This document shows, one piece after another, positions 43,394-53,149 of a stretch of 64,000 nucleotides of DNA. The notes under the pieces are model-generated. The model searched no databases. It was not told the origin of the DNA and worked only from the letters and a program-made list of their open reading frames with translations. The position numbers were made by a program, and so were the translations under genes. Source of the stretch: Cephalotus follicularis. Its lineage: Eukaryota > Streptophyta > Magnoliopsida > Oxalidales > Cephalotaceae. Position 1 is the first letter of the stretch. Every line of letters starts with the position of its first letter. The stretch is taken from assembly GCA_001972305.1 (NCBI GenBank), contig BDDD01002860.1, positions 147,113 to 211,112 of the forward strand. The letters run 5' to 3'.

Positions 43394-45013
43394 TAGCAAT
43401 CATATTCCATAGATAATATCTCTAATGAAAATTCTGGTCATTACATTGTGTAACCCTTTGCTCCAACCCAAATTTCCTCAATGCTTGGCTGGTTTTGTAG
43501 GTCTAACTGATACCCTAATTAGTGATCCTATGGCCTATTGGGACAATACTGGATTTGGTTTTTGGGTATGCCATTGATTGGGTATTTAAAATGGTCTAAA
43601 AAGTTTTGTTATACAAACCCTAAATCAAACATCCATTAATGTTCTCTTTCGCATTTTTGAGCCTTTCCAACAGTTCCCTTACCCGATGGAAAATGTTTTG
43701 TAGGTTGTCAATGGGTATATAAAGTTAAGTACAAAAGTGATGGTTCCATTGAGCGTCACAAAGCAAGATTGGTAAAAAATGGATACACTCAAACTTATGG
43801 CATCGACTACACAGAGATCTTCGCTTTAGTTGCAAAAATGAATACAATCAAAGTCTTATTAGCTGTGGCAGTAAATTATGGATGGTCGTTGTTTCAAATG
43901 GATGTCAAGAATGTTTTTTTGCATGGAGATCTTGAAGAAGAAGTCTACATGGATCTTCCTTTTGGTCATGCCTTAGAAAGTAAAAATGGAATGGTATGCA
44001 AGCTTAATAAAGCTATATACGGACTGAAGCAGTCACCACGTGTGTGGTATGGAAAGTTAAGTGCAGCTCTCATTGTAATGGGTTTCAAGAAATGTAATTC
44101 CGATTCCTCTTTTTTTGTCAAGAAAAATGATTTTTCAACTGTGGTTGTTTTAGTATTATCAATTGCACTATTTTCTTCGAATTGAAATAGCAAGTTCTAG
44201 CAAAGGGCTATTTCTTTCTCAAAGAAAATATGTTTTGGACCAATTGAAAGAAACAAGAAAGCTCGGAGCTAAGCCAGCAGAGTCACCCATGGATTATAAT
44301 AGCAAGTTCAATGATAATACTACCTTACTGAAAGACAGTGGTTGGTTCCAAAGGTTAGTAGGGAAATTGATTTATTTAACTATTTCTAGACCCGATATTA
44401 CATATGTGAAGTCAGTTCATGCATTCTCCTATTGAAGATATGGAACTTGTTGATAGAATTTTGTAATATTTGAAGTCTTGCCCAGGACATGGTATTTTGA
44501 TGAAGAATAATGGGCATAAGAAAATTATGGCTTATACCGATGCCGATTGAGCAGGAAGTCCCGTTGATAGGCGGTCAAGAACAGATTTTTGTACCTTTGT
44601 TGGAGGTAATCTTGTAACTTGGAAAAGTAAAAAGTAGAATGCTGTAAACAGATCAAGTGCAAAAACTGAATAGAGAGCTATGGCATTGACTCCCAGTGAG
44701 TTAGTTTGGCTTCGTTTATTTCTATGGGAATTGACCTCTGACAAAAATTGTGGCACTATGAAATTGTTTTGTGATAATCAAGCTGCTATTCACATTGCCT
44801 CAAATACCCTCTTCCATGAAAGAACTAAACACATTGAAGTTGATTGTCATTTTGTTCAGGAGAAAATTCAAGACAAAACCATTGAAACTGTCTATGTTTG
44901 AAGTGGAGATCAACTGCGGATGTTTTTACTAAAGCCTTGCCTAAAGGTGTGTTTCATAATCTGTTGTCCAAGTTGACTTCATCTGACATCTTCACTTCAA
45001 CTTGGATGGGGAG

Positions 45014-45293
45014 TGCTGACAAGAATAAAGGAAATAATTTGACAAATAATTCCACAATGGAAAGAAATCAATTGCGCAATTGTGGTGATTGTAATCCCCT
45101 AATTAAAGGGAGTTTATGTATGGTAAGGACTTTATGTCCTCTATTATTTAAGAATAGTAATCATCTCCTTAGACAATAAGTCCATAGGAGAGTTCTCTAC
45201 CATGGATGTAGGCTTCCTTTGTGAAGCTGAACCACGTTAAATCGTTCGCCTTATTTTATTTTCTTCTTCTTAATTCTTGTGTGATTTACAACA
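45014..45293 (+). repeat. 3' LTR of the copia element
   Basis: 280 bases, TGCTGACAAGAATAAAGG...GTGATTTACAACA, preceded by the purine-rich GGATGGGGAG and followed by the CTAGT duplication. Confidence 0.92.
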
Positions 45294-45298
45294 CTAGT

Positions 45299-45472
45299 CA
45301 TGTGTGATTATTGAAAAACTGTACTATAATGGTTCGAAGTTAAGTCCACCATAAACTACATTGTATTTCAGTTAATCTATTTGGAGATTCATGTCTTCGG
45401 ACATCTTCATCATGCACCATGTGACTAGTGCTCTTTAATATTTGGTTGATAGGTTTGAAACTTATGGGGGAT
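45299..45472 (+). other. Resumed 3' flank of the older copia element
   Basis: Continues the sequence interrupted at 35888. Ends in the purine-rich AACTTATGGGGGATTG just before an LTR start. Confidence 0.65.
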
Positions 45473-45937
45473 TGTTGGAATGGCTTGAAAATTTCTATGG
45501 CTGCTTCAAAACCTAGAAGGCTTTTAATATTCCATTTTATTTAGTTCATGACTTTTGGAATATCAATGAGAGTTTCAAAACTTAGAAGGTTCTTAATTTT
45601 TCACATTCATGAATGAACTCATGACTCATTATGCATTCACTGAATATTCATGAATGAACTTATGGTTCATTATGTATTCATAGAATATTCATGAATGAAC
45701 TAATGGTTCATTACCTATTCATAAATGGATATGATTTTTCATCTTCAAAGAGACCTTTGGTTGGTTTTTGAACTCTATAAATAGAGTCTTCATTCTAGCA
45801 TCTAGACATGGAATAGATAAAAAGGAGATATATGAAACCATTTTAAAAAGAGCTTGTCTGATCAGACTGTTTAGTAGTGCATTCCAACGGTCTATATTCC
45901 ATTTCCCTCAAGTTAAATTAACGATAATTTGCCAACA
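45473..45937 (+). repeat. 3' LTR of the older copia element
   Basis: 465 bases, TGTTGGAATGGCTTG...ATAATTTGCCAACA. Contains a threefold repeat of ATTCATGAATGAACT..TGGTTCATTA (about 45600-45725) and TCTATAAATAGAG as a likely TATA box near 45775. No 5' partner in the window. Confidence 0.7.
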
Positions 45938-46486
45938 ACTACTATCAAGCCCCGAACCCCAAGGAAGACCCCAAGTCTCGACACGTGGCAGGTCCGTCCG
46001 TACAAACCCATCACATGCGTAGAATCATACACCATAAATACACTACAATTTAAAACTTTAAATACCATATGCATACGGAAGATAATCATCAATATTCAAA
46101 GACAAGCCCAACCATATCATTAACCATAACATCATCAATATATATCTTAACCGGTGCCATAAGCCGACAGGTCAAAAGTTGAAATTACAAATGTCTCTAA
46201 TACATCCAAATTCATATATACAAGGTAGATGACAGAAACTGTACTGCTTCAAGAAAACCTGGGTTGCGATCTGGTCCGTCTGATCACTTCGGTGCTTCAC
46301 CTGTACCTGACCCATTACGAGAATGGTTCAGCAACCCATGGTTGTGTAGGCTATACTATATGCTATGAAATGCAACAGATATCGCAGATATATATGCATG
46401 ACATGTTATGTGCATAAATGTCAATTGCAGACAACTTCAGTATATCAACCGTCCCAAAACGGTAGTATACTTGGCTAGTCCTAAAC
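45938..46486 (-). repeat. Part of an old gypsy LTR (first segment)
   Basis: TCAAGCCCCGAACCCC, then CATAAGCCGACAGGTC, ACAAGGTAGATGACAGAAACT and CCTGTACCTGACCCATTACG follow the same order as in the gypsy LTR at 17215 (GCCCC, GTCGACAGGTCATA, CAAGGTAGGCAACTCGGAACT, CCTGGACCTGACCCATTTTAG), so it is a distant relative. It is cut at 46486 by the gypsy element, appears to continue at 55426-55472, is cut by the copia element, and continues from about 62178. Confidence 0.6.
46482..46486. repeat. Target-site duplication TAAAC (left)
   Basis: Equals TAAAC at 55421-55425. Confidence 0.93.
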
Positions 46487-46831
46487 TGTAATGCCCAGGA
46501 TTTTCATTAATGTAATGTTGTATTTTCCAATGCATTTATGTGTTTAATTAATGAGAATTATAACTTTCCCCTTTTTGTAATGTTAAATTTGGGCAAAATT
46601 TGAAGTGTGGAAAGTGCTCATGCAGGGCGGGCAGCCGACTGCCCAAGAGGGACAGTCAACTGGACCCCCTTTTGAGTGGAAACCATCAGACTGCTATGGG
46701 AAGCAGCTGGCTAGAGGTGTGTTGGCAGAGACAGCCGACTGCCAGGTCTAGGCAGTCGACTGTCGACAGGTCTGGCAGCATAACGTGCGTGCCAGACTGT
46801 TGGCAGAAAAGGGGTGTACTTTTATTGGGTG

Positions 46832-46865
<34 letters not shown>

Positions 46866-48346
46866 GTGTTTTCCTCCATAAAAGACGCGTTTTCCTCCTC
46901 CAATCTTCACCATTTTCGCAGAGAGGAGAAGAGAGAATCAAAGTGTGGAGAGAAAGAGGAGGAAGTGTATGTGTTGTGGATCCAAAGAGCCTTGTGTTGA
47001 GCTGTGGTTTTGGAAGCTTGGACCAGTGGGAGAACCGGATCTGTTGGAGTTGCTGGATGGATTCAGAGGCTTGGAAACTTGGATTGGAACTTAAAGAGGT
47101 GGATTGCAATTCCTAACTTGAAATTATAAGATAGGGGTAAATCTCATAATTGTTATTTAAGTTTTGTTATAATGGAGGTTATTTGACGAAATGCGTGCTA
47201 TGGACTGTTTTATGAGCATAAATGTGTGCTATTTCTGTTGAATGCTCATTTTGTATTGGATTGGATTGAGAAAGACATGCATTTTTCTGCTGTTTTTGCC
47301 TACTGATGTAAATCCAGTCGACTGCCAAGGCGGGCAGCCGACTGGCGAGCAAGAACAGCCGGCTGTTCGGTGCGAACAGCCGGCTACTCAATGGGAAATA
47401 GTCGGCTGGACGTAAGAACCAGTCGACCGTTCATACGTTTAATAGAACATATCTGCAGAAGGTTGCATAGTCGACTGCCATTTGAGGGCAGTCGACTGGG
47501 CGAGGTAGACAGCCGACTGTCAAGAGGAGACAGCCGACTGTTAAGGGAGGCAGCCGACTGCCAGAATTAGGACAGCCGACTGTTGAAGGAAAACTACCGA
47601 CTGTCAAGAGACACAGCTGACTGGTTAGGGACTGACCCATACTTTTAGCATATCTTTGCATTGCATTTTGATATGGAATGGATTGTTGACTGAAGAAGAT
47701 AGGACACCCACAAACACTGTTTGCTTGACCTTTGTTCAAGAAATAGCGGATTGATTGGATTGACTGGATTGATTGGATTGGTCCTCTAGGACATGACTGT
47801 TGGATTGGTGATTGTGGCCACTTGGCATGTATGTGCCTTTGGAATAGATACATATACATACGTATATATATATTATGGTATATTATGCATTACATGATGA
47901 GTGCATTCATTTCATGACATTCATTATCACTAACCTTAAATTTCACTTATGATTTAGTCGAGTGAGGACAAAGGCTAATCCCCTACTATTTCAGATTGAT
48001 GCAGTGTTATGGACATCGACCGTACGCAGCCGAATCAAAGGGGATATGGAGCTTTAATTGCTTAAAATAAATGTTAAACGATGTATTAAAACATGTTTTA
48101 TTTTGGATTACTGTTTTAATGTATTGATCGACTTGATCACGCCCCGTTGTGGGCAATTGACAATGGCTTAGTGATGTTAAATGTTGGAATCATGTGGTAT
48201 GGGACACATGATTCGGTTTGTTATTCAGCTTATTATTAAGCGCTTCCGTAGATGTTATAGTTTTAAATTTTATCGTATTTTTAGAAGTTGTATATTTGTG
48301 ATAAATTGCCATGACTTATATGTTGTTAATGAAACGGGGTGTGACA
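46487..48346 (+). repeat. 5' LTR of the gypsy chromovirus
   Basis: 1,860 bases, TGTAATGCCCAGG...CGGGGTGTGACA. Contains a (GA)n run (about 46836-46863), two CAGYCGACTG motif clusters (about 46628-46770 and 47318-47640) and the GAGTGAGGACAAAGGCTAAT block (about 47961). Shorter than its partner because the partner holds a ~410-base stretch absent here. Confidence 0.93.
47318..47640 (+). repeat. CAGYCGACTG motif cluster
   Basis: About fifteen copies of CAGCCGACTG, CAGTCGACTG, CAGCCGGCTG and variants, 15-30 bases apart, followed by mostly G/A-rich spacers. A matching cluster lies in the 3' LTR at about 53965-54280, and smaller ones at 46628-46770 and 53290-53440. The core contains the palindrome GTCGAC or its variant. 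Confidence 0.9.
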
Positions 48347-48350
48347 ACAG

Positions 48351-48362
48351 TGGTATCAGAGC
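48351..48362 (+). other. Primer-binding site (initiator tRNA-Met)
   Basis: TGGTATCAGAGC four bases after the LTR end. Confidence 0.92.
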
Positions 48363-48489
48363 ATATATCCATTTATATGCTTAGCTAGGATACTATCCTT
48401 GGAAATTACATAAGTGTTCCTATAAGGAAAGTTCATTAATGATTTAAGATTGTTCCTAATGGTTAATGTTATTCTATTATAGGAAAAAA

Positions 48490-51400
48490 ATGGATGGTCG
48501 AAGGAGACGCGGAAGGCGTAGAGTTGTTGATGAGGATGTTCCCGAGGAGGTGAATCTTGAGGGAGATCCAATGAATGATGTTCCACAGGGGGCTGCCAAC
48601 ATGAATGTCCCAAAGGTGGCACCTGGTGTGAGAGATCCGATGGACCACATCTCTGACTACATCCAGCAGCAGATAGCTGCTAATCAATAGCAGATGGTTG
48701 CTAATGCAGCGAATATGGAGGAGCTACAGAGATTGTATGCTCAAGCTCAGCCTCAACAGATGGCTCCAGCTCAGGGTATACATGATGACGGTAGTCGGTT
48801 TGGAAGGAACCTTGAGAGGTTCATGAGACAGAATCCTCCCAGTTTCAAAGGGGAGCTTGATGCCACTATTGCTGAGAGGTGGTTACAGGATCTAGAGAAG
48901 ATCTTTGAGGTTATGGAGTGCACTAATAGACAGAAACTAAGGTTTACTGTGTACCGATTGTGGGGTGAGGCCACTCACTGGTGGGAGATGGTTAAAGCTA
49001 AATGGGAAGCCACCGGAGTTGCTAGTATACTGGAGGGGTTTCAGAAGGAGTTCCTGGAGGCTTATGTACCGCCGATAGAGCGGGAAAGGAGAGAGACAGA
49101 GCTCTTGGAGCTACGGCAGGGTGACATGACTATGGCCGAGTATCAGGCCAGATTTGTGGAGCTAGTTAGGCATTCAGCCTATCTAGTGGCAGATGAGAAG
49201 AAGAAGATTCGGAGGTTCTTGATAGGCCTGTGACCGGATCTTCGGTCTCGGATTAGAGCTATGGAGCTTGGTACTTTTGTGGAGGTCGCCCAAAAGGCGA
49301 GATTGTTAGAGAGTATATCGAGTGAAGATCGGGCCGAGAAGCCCGAGCGCAGCAGAGTAAACAGACATCTACTCAGTCTAGGCCAGCATCGTCGAAGTGT
49401 CAGGGCAGCGGTTCTCCAACAAAGTTACCAAGGAATAGATCCAACCAGTCTGTCAGTCAGGGGAGTAATACGAAGCCTGGGGGTTGTTTTTATTATGGTC
49501 GTGAAGGCCACCAGCAGAAGGATTGTTGGATGAAGCACGGGCTATGCTTGAGGTGCGGAACAGCTGGCCATTTAGCGAGGGATTGTCCGAGGGGTCAAGC
49601 GGCAGTGCCTATGAGACCTGCTGGTGGTAGCAGTGTTGCAGAGGGACCTTCACAGCGGAGGGATACCGGCAAGGCTATCGTGAAAGGTAGAGTTTTCATT
49701 CTCACTCAGACAGAGGTTCCAGAGTATACTTCTGTTGTGGGAGGTACTATATATGTTTACGGATTTTCTGCTAGAGTGTTGATGGACTCGGGAGCATCGC
49801 ATTCTTTTATTGCTTCCCATTTTGCATCATGTTTAGATGTGTCTCCTGATTTCATGCCATATGTTCTCGATGTGAGTACACCCACTGGAGGTTCCATGTG
49901 TACAGATTCGGTGTATAGAGGTTGCGAGATTTCTATGGCAGGTGCTAGAGTGTATACAGATTTGATTGTGTTGCCCATACATGATTTTGACATCATCTTG
50001 GGTATGGACTTGTTGTCAGCCTACCGTGCACAGCTGGACTATTACAACAAGGTGGTGGATCTTTGCTTGCCTGATGGGACTACTTTTGAGTTCCAGGGAG
50101 ACAGAGGGTTCTCGATGCCAATCATATCTTTTATTCGGGCATCGAGGTACCTAGAGAAAGGGTGTGAAGGGTTTCTGGCTCATGTGGTTGACAAGAGAAA
50201 GGAAAAGGGTAAGAGCATGGAGGAAGTTCTGGTTGTAAATGAATTTCCAGATGTATTTCCTACAGATTTGGTGTCCTTGCCACCGAGGAGGAGCATGGAG
50301 TTCGTGATTGACCTAGTACCAGGTACGGCTCCTATCTCTAAGGCGCCTTACCGAATGGCTCCTGTAGAGTTTAGAGAATTGAAGTTACAGCTGCAAGACC
50401 TGATTGATAAGGGTTTTGTACGGCCCAGTGTTTCTCCGTGGGGCACGCCAGTGTTATTCGTGAAGAAGAAAGATGGGTCGATGAGGCTATGCATCGACTA
50501 CAGAATGTTGAATAAGGATACTATCAAGAATAAGTATCCTCTTCCACATATTGAAGATTTGTTTGACCAGTTACAAGGGTGAAGGGTGTTTTCTAAACTC
50601 GATCTGAAGTCGGGTTATCACCAGCTGAGAGTGAAGGAAGGAGATATAGAGAAGACTGCCTTCCGGACTAGGTATGGTCATTATGTGTTCCTTGTAATGC
50701 CGTTTGGTGTCACCAATGCACCGGCCGCGTTTATGTCACTGATGAACGATGTGTTTTGACCGTACCTGGATCAGTTTGTAGTGGTGTTTATTGATGACAT
50801 ACTAGGGTACTCAAGGAATGAGGAGGAGCACGCCTATCATCTGAGATTGGTTTTGCAGATTCTTAGAGATCATCGGTTGTATGCCAAATTTGGCAAGTGT
50901 AAGTTTTGGCTTGATCATGTGACTTTTCTTGGTCACATAGTATCTGGAGAGGGTTTGGCGGTGGATCCGTCGAAGACTGAGGTGGTGCGAGATTAGCCGC
51001 AACCAAGGAATGTGAGCGAGGTACGCAATTTTCTTGGCTTGGTGGGATATTATCGGAGGTTCATTCAGAACTTCTCAAGGATTGCTGAACCTTTGACAAG
51101 ACTGACCCAGAAGAAGACCTTGTTTATCTGGGATGATGAATGTGAAGCCAGTTTTCGTGATTTGAAGGATCGGTTGGTTTCCGCTCCTGTTTTGGCGTTA
51201 CCTGAGGGTAACGAGGGCTTCGCAGTCTATAGTGATGCTTCAGGTAAGGGATTGGGTTGCGTGTTGATGCAACGAGGTAGAGTGATCGCTTATGCTTCAC
51301 GGAAGCTAAAGTCGTACGAAGAGAACTACCCGGCGCATGATCTTGAATTGGCCGCGATTATCTTTGCACTTCAGAAGTAGAGACATTACTTATATGGGGC

Positions 51401-53105
51401 ACAGTTTGAGATTTTCACTGACCACAAGAGTTTGAGGTTTCTTTTATGTCAAGATACACTAAACATGAGACAACGGCGATGGGTTGAGTTATTTAATGAC
51501 TACAACTGCAGTATTCAGTACCGTCCCGGGAAAGCGAATGTGGTTGCAGATGCCTTAAGCCGTAAGGCTATGGTTGCTAACACGATGATATCTCAGTGGA
51601 AGATGTTAGAGGACTTCCAAGAGTGGTCTCCGTTTAATCAGTTACCAGGGATCTTTGTGGCTGACATGCGAGTACAACCTGTGTTACTGGATCACATCAG
51701 GGATGCACAATCGCATGATCCGGAGTTGCAACGAATTCGGGAGGACCTGGACTCAGAATCTGATTTTTGAGTACATGCTGATGGTATTCTGAGATATCGG
51801 GGACGTGTGTGCCTTCCAAATGAACCGGGGTTGAAGAATGAGTTACTTCGCAGGGCTCATAAATCTCTGTACAGCATTCACCCTGGTAGCACTAAAATGT
51901 ATCAATATATGAAGAAGACTTACTGGTGGCCTGGCATGAAACGAGAGATCGCCGAGTATGTGGCAAGGTGTTTGACTTGCCAGACAGTTAAGGCCGAGCA
52001 CCAGAGACCGGCAGGTTTGCTACAACCTTTACCAATTCCAGAGTGGAAATGGGAACATGTTACGATGGATTTTGTTTCGGGTTTTCCTCTGACTCGGAAC
52101 CATCACAACGCCATGTGGGTTGTCGTGGATAGACTTACCAAATCGGCTCACTTTTTACCTACTCACGTCACAGATTCCGCGAGCAAGTTGGCTCGATTAT
52201 ACATCAAGGAGATCGTGATGTTGCACGGTGTCCCTGTGAGTATAGTTTGTGACAAGGATTCGATCTTCACTTTCAACTTTTGGAAGAGGTTTCAGACAGC
52301 TTTTGGGACCAAGCTGAACTTGAGCACAGCTTTCCACCCACAGACAGATGGCCAGTCAAAGCATACTATCCATACCTTGGAGGATATGCTCCGAGCTTGC
52401 ATTATCAACTTTGCCGGTACTTGGGAGGACCACATTCCTCTGATAGAGTTTTCTTATAATAACGGTTATCATTCCAGTATTGGAATGGCACCATACGAGG
52501 CACTGTATGGGAGGAAGTGTAGGTTACCCATTTGTTGGGATGAGGTTGGCGAGCGACCTTTGCTTGGGTCGGATCTGGTGGAGGAGACTTCTGAGAAGGT
52601 CAGATTTATCAGGGAGAAACTGCTTGCTGCTCAAAGCAGGCAGAAGAGCTTGCGGACAACGTCAAGAGGAGGCCTCTGACCTTCGATGTTGGTGATCATG
52701 TATTTCTGAAGGTTTCACCTTGGAAGGGCATACAGAGATTTGGGAGAAAGGGAAAGTTACCTCCGCGCTACATTGGTCCTTTCGAGATCTTAGAGAGGGT
52801 CAGGGAGGCGGCTTATCAGCTTGCTTTGCCTCCTCTACTGTCAAATATGCATGATGTCTTCCATGTGTCGATGCTGAGGAGATGTATTCGAGACCCGTCA
52901 CATGTCTTGAATTATGATTCAGTTCCTATGCGAGATGACCTTTCTTAGGAGGAGTTACCGGTACAGATTTTGGATCGGAAGACGCGGGTATTGAGGAACC
53001 GAACCATTCCCATGGTAAAAGTTCAATGGCAGTTCCATCGACCCGATGAGGCGACTTAGGAATGCGAGGAGGAGTTGAGAGAGCGTTATCCTCACTTGTT
53101 TTAGT
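48490..53105 (+). pseudogene. Gag-pol remains of the gypsy chromovirus
   Basis: Parts: gag about 48490-49240 (FKGELDATIAERWLQDLEKI, RLWGEATHWWEMV, LRQGDMTMAEYQARF); CCHC knuckle about 49548-49590 ([14 protein letters not shown]); protease about 49770-50020 ([23 protein letters not shown]); RT about 50340-50960 ([48 protein letters not shown]); RNase H about 51220-51570 ([24 protein letters not shown]); integrase about 51850-52620 (HPGSTKMYQYMKKTYWWPGM, WVVVDRLTKSAHFLPT, FHPQTDGQS); and a chromodomain-like end about 52855-53100 (FHVSMLRRC, QILDRKTRVLRNR). Broken, about eight to ten breaks. Confidence 0.93.
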
Positions 53106-53131
53106 ACTGTCTTAATTTCGAGGACGAAATT

Positions 53132-53149
53132 CCTTGAAGGGGGGGTGGA
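53132..53149 (+). other. Polypurine tract of the gypsy chromovirus
   Basis: TTGAAGGGGGGGTGGA just before the 3' LTR start at 53150, preceded by the usual TTCGAGGACGAAATTC. Confidence 0.88.

Larger units (their letters stand above)
41252..43445 (-). repeat. Gypsy solo LTR (2.2 kb) nested in the copia solo LTR
   Basis: Plus-strand ends TGTAACGACCCC and CTGGTCATTACA, with perfect duplications TTGTG (41247-41251 and 43446-43450). The minus strand starts TGTAATGACCAGAATTTTCA, which resembles the start of the gypsy LTR at 46487 (TGTAATGCCCAGGATTTTCA), so the minus strand is its sense strand. No internal genes. Confidence 0.9.
38995..43672 (+). repeat. Copia solo LTR, related to the LTR at 2799, itself interrupted
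   Basis: TGTTAAATAAGGGTGCCCC...GCCTTTCCAACA with perfect GTTCC duplications. It shares the start TGTTARATARGGTGSCC, the 'gtcataggttcactt' block, 'ccttagacctgagcgact' and 'tctttggg' with the LTRs at 2799 and 15466, so it is a relative of the same family. About 2.48 kb without the inner solo LTR 41252-43445. Confidence 0.87.
36218..45000 (+). pseudogene. Gag-pol remains of the copia element
   Basis: Parts: gag about 36245-36830 (FVLTGQNYLPWSQAVTIALR; W..ND.V..WL and ELWNSLKNMYG blocks); CCHC knuckle about 37040-37085 (HCNKDGHSKERCW); protease about 37285-37420 (DLGASDHMC); GAG-pre-integrase about 37670-37800 ([24 protein letters not shown]); integrase about 37830-38440; start of RT before 38994; RT resuming after the nested LTR about 43675-44190 (GYTQTYGIDYTEIFA, KLNKAIYGLKQSPRVWY); RNase H about 44400-44990 (MKLFCDNQAAIHIASN). 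Broken, with ten or more breaks. Confidence 0.88.
35889..45293 (+). mobile_element. Ty1/copia element with both LTRs, carrying nested solo LTRs
   Basis: LTRs at 35889-36170 and 45014-45293, perfect 5-base duplication CTAGT, primer site TGGTATCAGAGC at 36171, and copia gene order with protease and integrase before RT. A 4.7-kb solo LTR (38995-43672) sits in the RT region. Without it the element is about 4.7 kb. The LTRs differ at roughly 7% by eye, so it is middle-aged to old. Broken, with ten or more breaks. Confidence 0.93.

Noticed and set aside
46600-47116. Small open frames (93-100 codons) in the gypsy 5' LTR, repeated in the 3' LTR at 53263-53768
   Set aside because: They are repeated only because they lie in the LTR, they cross the (GA)n run and the CAGYCGACTG array, and they match no protein family.
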